64,000 nucleotides of DNA from Verticiella sediminum (GTDB taxonomy: Bacteria > Pseudomonadota > Gammaproteobacteria > Burkholderiales > Burkholderiaceae_B), in the NCBI RefSeq assembly GCF_007558815.1, contig NZ_VLTJ01000039.1, forward strand, positions 310,001 to 374,000. Direction: 5' to 3'. Made by a program: the position numbers and the translations under genes. Positions within the stretch are counted from its first letter, which is position 1. Every line of letters starts with the position of its first letter. Shown piece by piece: positions 60,295 through 64,000 of this stretch. The notes beneath the pieces were generated by a model. The model did not search any database, had not been told where the DNA came from, and worked only from the letters and a program-made list of their open reading frames with translations.

Positions 60295-60701
60295 CCCGTG
60301 AGTTGATCTACCAGGCTTTCATGTACGCGATACATTGGCGTTTTGCCAGGCGTCATGTCAGAGACGAAGCCGTGATGCGCCAAAAGAAGTACAGCGGCCC
60401 GAAGATTCGGGTGTTTGTCGGTGTGGTACTCGAAACTCGGCTCCGATGTGAAAGCGATGAGCGTATTGCTTTCCTTGACAAAGAAAGCTCGGACCCCTCG
60501 GCCCTCGGCGCTGGAAAAGTCAGCGCGCATCTCAGCGATGATTTCTGGAAAGCGAGCCTCGATATCCCGCCACAGTTTCATTCTCTCTTTAGTCGCCTTC
60601 TTTTCTCGGCGGACATCCGTGTACTTGTCGGCGATGTAGTTCCCTGCTGCTCCGGTAGCGGTTCCTACCAGAAATCCGACAGCGAGCGAGAGTATGTCCA
60701 T
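60249..60701 (-). CDS. Cassette-borne membrane-anchored hypothetical protein
   Basis: A 150-residue protein with an N-terminal hydrophobic helix (about 4-24) that is Gly-rich, then a basic coiled segment (DVRREKKATKERMKLWRDIEARF) and a C-terminal part with NLRAAVLLLAHHGFVSD followed by MYRVHESLVDQL that looks like a winged-helix or effector fold. The last residues NNSSKPTLLRGAA are read from the attC. The ATG is only five bases inside a GTTAGGC core (60707-60713), the compact spacing of integron cassettes. Function unknown. Confidence 0.8.
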   Translation of the reverse strand: MDILSLAVGFLVGTATGAAGNYIADKYTDVRREKKATKERMKLWRDIEARFPEIIAEMRADFSSAEGRGVRAFFVKESNTLIAFTSEPSFEYHTDKHPNLRAAVLLLAHHGFVSDMTPGKTPMYRVHESLVDQLTGPNNSSKPTLLRGAA

Positions 60702-60706
60702 ACGGG

Positions 60707-60713
60707 GCCTAAC
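60707..60713 (-). other. Integron core site GTTAGGC upstream of cassette gene
   Basis: On the minus strand GTTAGGC lies just before CCCGT and the ATG of the gene at 60701. This is the sequence expected at the 5' boundary of an inserted cassette, from an attI or an earlier attC. The flanking bases beyond it do not form a clear attC palindrome, so its origin is undecided. Confidence 0.55.
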
Positions 60714-60787
60714 TTAGATTTAGAAGACATACAACAGGCATGTCTAGTTCGTCTAGTACTGTATGAAAATCTTAATTGATTGGCAAA

Positions 60788-61265
60788 TTAGCTGTTGTAG
60801 TGTTTATACGAACCTGAAAACTCTTGATATGAGCCGTTGATGAGTACAAAGGATCCATAATCGAATGGCAGCTTGTGGCCGAAAGCCGCCCGTCTAGGCA
60901 AGCAGACACAATTCAGCACCCTCGACGCAACCGCTCGAAAGCCGTAGCCGCCATAGAGAGCGGCAGCTCTCTCATCCTTCGCATCCATGCGTACTGCCTT
61001 TACCCCTAAAGTACGTTGTACCGATAGCGCAGGTCGATCGCATGACCGACCAGCAAGTGGCCGTAGCGCTTTCCTTGCTCCACATCGCGGAGATGGCCAG
61101 ACGCCACCGGCTCAAACGGCAGGGACATGACAGGCCGGCAGACGCTTGCGGCCTGCTTCCTGTAGCTTCTGAAAATGCATGTGCGCAGCCGACAGGGAGC
61201 AGTAGTCCAGGATACGGGCCGGTTCCGTCGTGGTCGATCAGAACATACGTGGTGGTGATCCCGTC
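60788..61265 (-). pseudogene. Decayed GNAT acetyltransferase (toxin-like)
   Basis: Reading the minus strand in shifting frames recovers pieces of a GNAT protein in the correct order: ITTTYVLIDHDGTG then RILDYCSLSAAHMH, KRLPACHVPAV and a stop, VEQGKRYGHLLVGHAIDL, then TLGVKAVRMDAKDERAAALYGGYGF. The last piece, followed by CLP, is typical of AtaT/TacT-type toxin acetyltransferases. At least three frame changes and one stop break it. A 66-codon open fragment (60788-60988) remains. No DUF1778-like antitoxin gene was seen. The rest of the gap to 61445 shows nothing recognisable. Confidence 0.65.
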
Positions 61266-61445
61266 CTAGCAGTGCTGGCTGGCTCGTCGCTCAGTGGGCT
61301 CCAGGGTAGCCACGCACCAAGCAAGTAAAGCCATCCCCATCGCTCCAGTGCACGGGTTGCTGTCTCGAGCTTGGCGCCCGCTTGGCTCGGAGGAGGGAGG
61401 GGCGACGATTCGGCCCGCCTCGCTGCATTGCGTACAGCCCGATGA

Positions 61446-62378
61446 CTACAAACGAGCAGCCCGAAGACGGACCTCCTCGCTTCCCCCACCTCCATACACC
61501 GCCCGCCAAGTCGCATCAAACGCTTCACAAAACGCCTCCGACATCCTCGAAAGCGGCCGGTGATAGTGCTTCAGCAGATGCACCGCCAACCGCGCGCCGC
61601 AGCGGTACGGTCTAACGGTCAGGGACGGAAAGACGCCGCCGGCCACGGAGGTGTCGTCCACGATCGCAACACCGGCGCCGGCCATGCTGAACCAACAGGC
61701 GGTCGGCCCCGAGCGTACGTCCAGGCAACTGCGGATCTGGTCGGCCTGGCGCCCATAGAGATCGACGTTGCTCATGCCATAGGCAAGGGCCTGCGGAAAC
61801 GAGATCACGGGATGGCCGAGCAGGTCGGCGGGAGCGACCGACTTCTTGCGTGCCAAGGGATGGCCCGCCGGCATGACGCACACCAGCTTGCAGGGATAGC
61901 GGGCCAGCACGTCGACGCTGGGATGCGTCTGCGGGCTGAGTGTCACACCGATATCCGATACGCCGTCGACGATCGCTTTCACGAGCAGATGCGGGATCTG
62001 CTGATCGACCGTAATGCGTGCGTCCGGCGTTCGGTCGATCAGTGCTGTCACCGCGCGGGGGACGATCGATGCGCCCAGGCTGGGCGAAATCGCCAAGTGC
62101 AGGGCGGCGCCCGAGGGCAGGGCGAGCTCACGGGTGAAGGTGCGCAGGTGCTCCACGCGCTGCCAGACCTGCTCGACTTCATCGTAAAGGCGCACGGCCT
62201 CGGGCGTGGCGACGAGCCGTCCCTTGACGCGTTCGAAGAGCGTGATGCCGCAGGCGCGCTCGGCGGCTTCGAGCAGCTTGCTGACTGCCGGCGGCGTGAC
62301 GTGGAGCAAGGCGGCCGCGCCCTTGATGGAACCTGTCTGCATGACGCAGCGGAAGATCTCGATCTGGCGAAGATTCAT
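61446..62378 (-). CDS. LysR-family transcriptional regulator
   Basis: A 310-residue regulator. The N-terminal helix-turn-helix is MNLRQIEIFRCVMQTGSIKGAAALLHVTPPAVSKLLEAAE, and the C-terminal effector-binding domain follows (about 90-300). It is divergent from the dioxygenase gene, which is its likely target as is usual for LysR proteins. Start at MNLRQIE; 14 further codons are open upstream but not conserved. The inducer is unknown. Confidence 0.9.
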   Translation of the reverse strand: MNLRQIEIFRCVMQTGSIKGAAALLHVTPPAVSKLLEAAERACGITLFERVKGRLVATPEAVRLYDEVEQVWQRVEHLRTFTRELALPSGAALHLAISPSLGASIVPRAVTALIDRTPDARITVDQQIPHLLVKAIVDGVSDIGVTLSPQTHPSVDVLARYPCKLVCVMPAGHPLARKKSVAPADLLGHPVISFPQALAYGMSNVDLYGRQADQIRSCLDVRSGPTACWFSMAGAGVAIVDDTSVAGGVFPSLTVRPYRCGARLAVHLLKHYHRPLSRMSEAFCEAFDATWRAVYGGGGSEEVRLRAARL

Positions 62379-62494
62379 GGCGGGAATGGCGTCGGGAGGG
62401 GGAAACCTTTGGTTTATCACGGGCGCTTAATTTTCATTTTCTTAATCACGTCCCAGTTGGGATACTGGTCGCTCCCGTGATCTATGTAAACCAC

Positions 62495-63550
62495 ATGGCC
62501 GAACTTTCCCACACACCGGTTACCGGGCCCGCGGTCTGGCGACCGGACGATGCCGGCAGCGATCCGAGCACATGGCGCTACGTGCTGGACGCTGCCCAGC
62601 AGGACGCGCTGCGCGAAGCCGCCGTTCGCTACGCGCACGTCGAGCTTGCCGACCTCAAGGCTGGCGATGTGAGAGCTCTGCTGGCGCCGCTGGTTCCCTT
62701 GGCCGAGCAGCTCAAGCGCGATCTGGGCAGCCGTGGCTTCGCACTCGTGCGCGGCGTTCCTATCCACGACATGGATCAGCATGGCGCCGGCCGGGCCTTC
62801 TGGGCGCTGGGCATGCTGCTGGGCACCGGCCTGACGCAGAACGCCGACGGTGATCTGCTGTGTCCGGTCACGGATGCCGGGGTCGAGTACGCCACCCTCG
62901 CGCAGCAAACCCAGGCTCGCGGTTACCAAAGCCGAGCGCGTGCGGACTACCACGTCGATCCCACCGACGTGGTGGGGCTGCTTTGCGTGCGCGCTGCCAA
63001 GTCGGGCGGAGAAAGCAGCATCGTCAGTACGTCGGCGATCTACAACGAGATCCTGGCGCATCATCCGGAACATCTTGCCGTGCTGACGCGCCGTTTCCCG
63101 TATTCGCGCAAGGGCCAGCAGGCGCCGGACGAATCGCCTGTCACCGACCCCATTCCCATCTTCGTGCGCCACGCGACGCGGGTTAGCTGCCGCTATACGC
63201 GCTCATACATTCTGGGCGGCGCGCAGGTGCTGGGCCGGGAGTTGTCGGCCCAAGAAATGGACGCTCTCGCGTGCTTCGAGGCTATCGCCGGGCGCCGGGA
63301 CATGGCGCTGAGCATGGCTTTCGAGCCCGGGGATATCCAGTTCCTGAACAATTTTCTGGTGGTGCACGGGCGCACGGCCTATGAGGATCATCCTGAGCCG
63401 CATCGGCGCCGCTTCCTGTACCGGCTGTGGCTGGACATGGGCGACGCTGAGCCGTGGTGTCGAGAGGACATGGCAATGCGCCGGGCCCATGCGCGCTTCG
63501 GCAACCTGGGACGCACCGCGGCAGAGTGGGCCGTACTGCGCCAGCGTTAG
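62495..63550 (+). CDS. TauD/TfdA-family Fe(II)/2-oxoglutarate dioxygenase
   Basis: A 351-residue oxygenase. The iron facial triad is visible as HVD (His153, Asp155) and the distal His291 in VVHGR; the 2-oxoglutarate-binding Arg lies in RRRFLYRLWLD (about 304-310). The family hydroxylates small acids or sulfonates; the substrate is not predictable. A GTG six codons upstream is an alternative start. It is divergent from the LysR gene and upstream of a Bug binding protein, suggesting a catabolic cluster. Confidence 0.87.
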   Translation: MAELSHTPVTGPAVWRPDDAGSDPSTWRYVLDAAQQDALREAAVRYAHVELADLKAGDVRALLAPLVPLAEQLKRDLGSRGFALVRGVPIHDMDQHGAGRAFWALGMLLGTGLTQNADGDLLCPVTDAGVEYATLAQQTQARGYQSRARADYHVDPTDVVGLLCVRAAKSGGESSIVSTSAIYNEILAHHPEHLAVLTRRFPYSRKGQQAPDESPVTDPIPIFVRHATRVSCRYTRSYILGGAQVLGRELSAQEMDALACFEAIAGRRDMALSMAFEPGDIQFLNNFLVVHGRTAYEDHPEPHRRRFLYRLWLDMGDAEPWCREDMAMRRAHARFGNLGRTAAEWAVLRQR

Positions 63551-63622
63551 GAATCGGCCCAAGGCGGCGCGGTACATGACAAGCTAGCCCGGAGGAGACG
63601 CCGTCAATTCAAGGAACCCATC

Positions 63623-64000
63623 ATGAAAGCGAGAATTGCACTGCTCTTCCTCTGCTGTGGCCTGACCGCAGCCGCTGGCGCAGCGGATTGGCCCAGCAAA
63701 GCCGTCCGTGTCGTCGTGCCGTACGGCGCGGGGTCGGCGCCCGACACCATAGCCCGAATGATTTTCGAGCGCGTGCAGCGCCATACCGGGCAGGCGGTCG
63801 TGATAGAGAACCGTGGCGGCGCGTCGGGCATGATCGGCGCGGCCGTGGTCGCCAACGCCGCGCCTGACGGACACACGCTGGTGCTGGCACCTTCCGGCCC
63901 GCTGGCGATGAACGCACTGCTCTACAAGCAGATGAGCTATGACCCAGGCACGGACCTAGCACCGGTATCGTTGGTGGCGGAAACTCCGACCATACTCGTC
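63623..64000 (+). CDS. Tripartite tricarboxylate transporter (Bug) binding protein, N-terminal part
   Basis: The 126 codons visible continue past the window edge. A signal peptide (residues about 1-20, ending AAGAA) is followed by DWPSKAVRVVVPYGAGSAPDTIARM, ENRGGASGMIGAAVVA and LAPSGPLAMNALLYKQMSYDP, the standard start of Bug/TctC-type solute receptors. AAGGA at 63611-63615 precedes the ATG. Such receptors are abundant in Bordetella and its relatives and capture carboxylates. Probably in one unit with the dioxygenase gene. Confidence 0.9.
   Translation, partial: MKARIALLFLCCGLTAAAGAADWPSKAVRVVVPYGAGSAPDTIARMIFERVQRHTGQAVVIENRGGASGMIGAAVVANAAPDGHTLVLAPSGPLAMNALLYKQMSYDPGTDLAPVSLVAETPTILV

Noticed and set aside
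60303-60779. 158-codon plus-strand frame across the cassette gene
   Set aside because: Opposes the minus-strand cassette gene, which has correct cassette spacing and attC-encoded C-terminus. The plus frame lacks a ribosome site and starts just after the attC.
61042-61269. 75-codon plus-strand frame
   Set aside because: It lies on the reverse of the GNAT remnant; the minus-strand fragments explain the sequence better.
60713-61445. Integron integrase gene (intI) expected near the array start
   Set aside because: No open frame with tyrosine recombinase motifs was found; the region contains the GNAT remnant and then nothing recognisable.

Overview
This is a GC-rich bacterial chromosome window, about two thirds G+C by eye, dominated by housekeeping genes. 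The order rlmE-ftsH-folP-glmM, hemC-hemD-hemX-hemY, smc-zipA-ligA, glnD-map / rpsB-tsf-pyrH-frr-uppS-cdsA-dxr-rseP-bamA-skp-lpxD-fabZ-lpxA-lpxB-rnhB, together with a RisA/RisS-type two-component pair and a tripartite-tricarboxylate (Bug) binding protein, points to a betaproteobacterium of the Alcaligenaceae. Bordetella or Achromobacter is most likely; the species cannot be fixed from the sequence alone.

Layout. 1-6.2 kb: the end of an acyl-CoA thioesterase, a branched-chain amino-acid binding protein, yacG, an FmdB zinc ribbon, aspS, an EEP-fold phosphodiesterase, and a manganese-exporter-type gene behind a clear yybP-ykoY riboswitch. 6.2-12.6 kb: mostly minus-strand glmM, folP, ftsH, rlmE and greA, with yhbY divergent. 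12.7-18.2 kb: haem operon, pyrophosphatase and a small entericidin-like lipoprotein. 18.3-21.1 kb: peroxiredoxin and risS/risA on the minus strand. 21.2-25.2 kb: secreted hypothetical, tsaB, rimI, a degenerate glycosylase-fold protein, lplT. 25.4-32.8 kb: smc, zipA, ligA and a methylthioinosine phosphorylase, tightly coupled. 32.9-36.3 kb: glnD and map. 36.5-51.4 kb: one long plus-strand run for translation, nucleotide, isoprenoid, phospholipid, outer-membrane and lipid A genes. 51.4-59.3 kb: a GGDEF/EAL protein, an RNA methyltransferase, ppsR/ppsA, tesA/ybbA and a GlcG-like protein.

Accessory region, 59.3-61.4 kb: base composition falls to roughly 50% G+C. It holds a HEPN-motif protein, a 26-codon ORF, a recognisable 60-bp integron attC site and a small membrane-anchored protein whose C-terminus is encoded by that attC. 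Next to these lies a frameshifted GNAT acetyltransferase remnant. No integrase gene is visible. I read this as a relic of an integron cassette array, and it is the least ordinary part of the window. 61.4-64 kb: a LysR regulator divergent from a TauD-like dioxygenase and a Bug binding protein that runs off the end, which looks like a small catabolic cluster.

Regulatory features seen: the Mn riboswitch with its promoter, a structured leader before rpsB, a 16-bp stem-loop in the ppsA leader, and several factor-independent terminators. No rRNA, tRNA, insertion sequence or CRISPR array was recognised.
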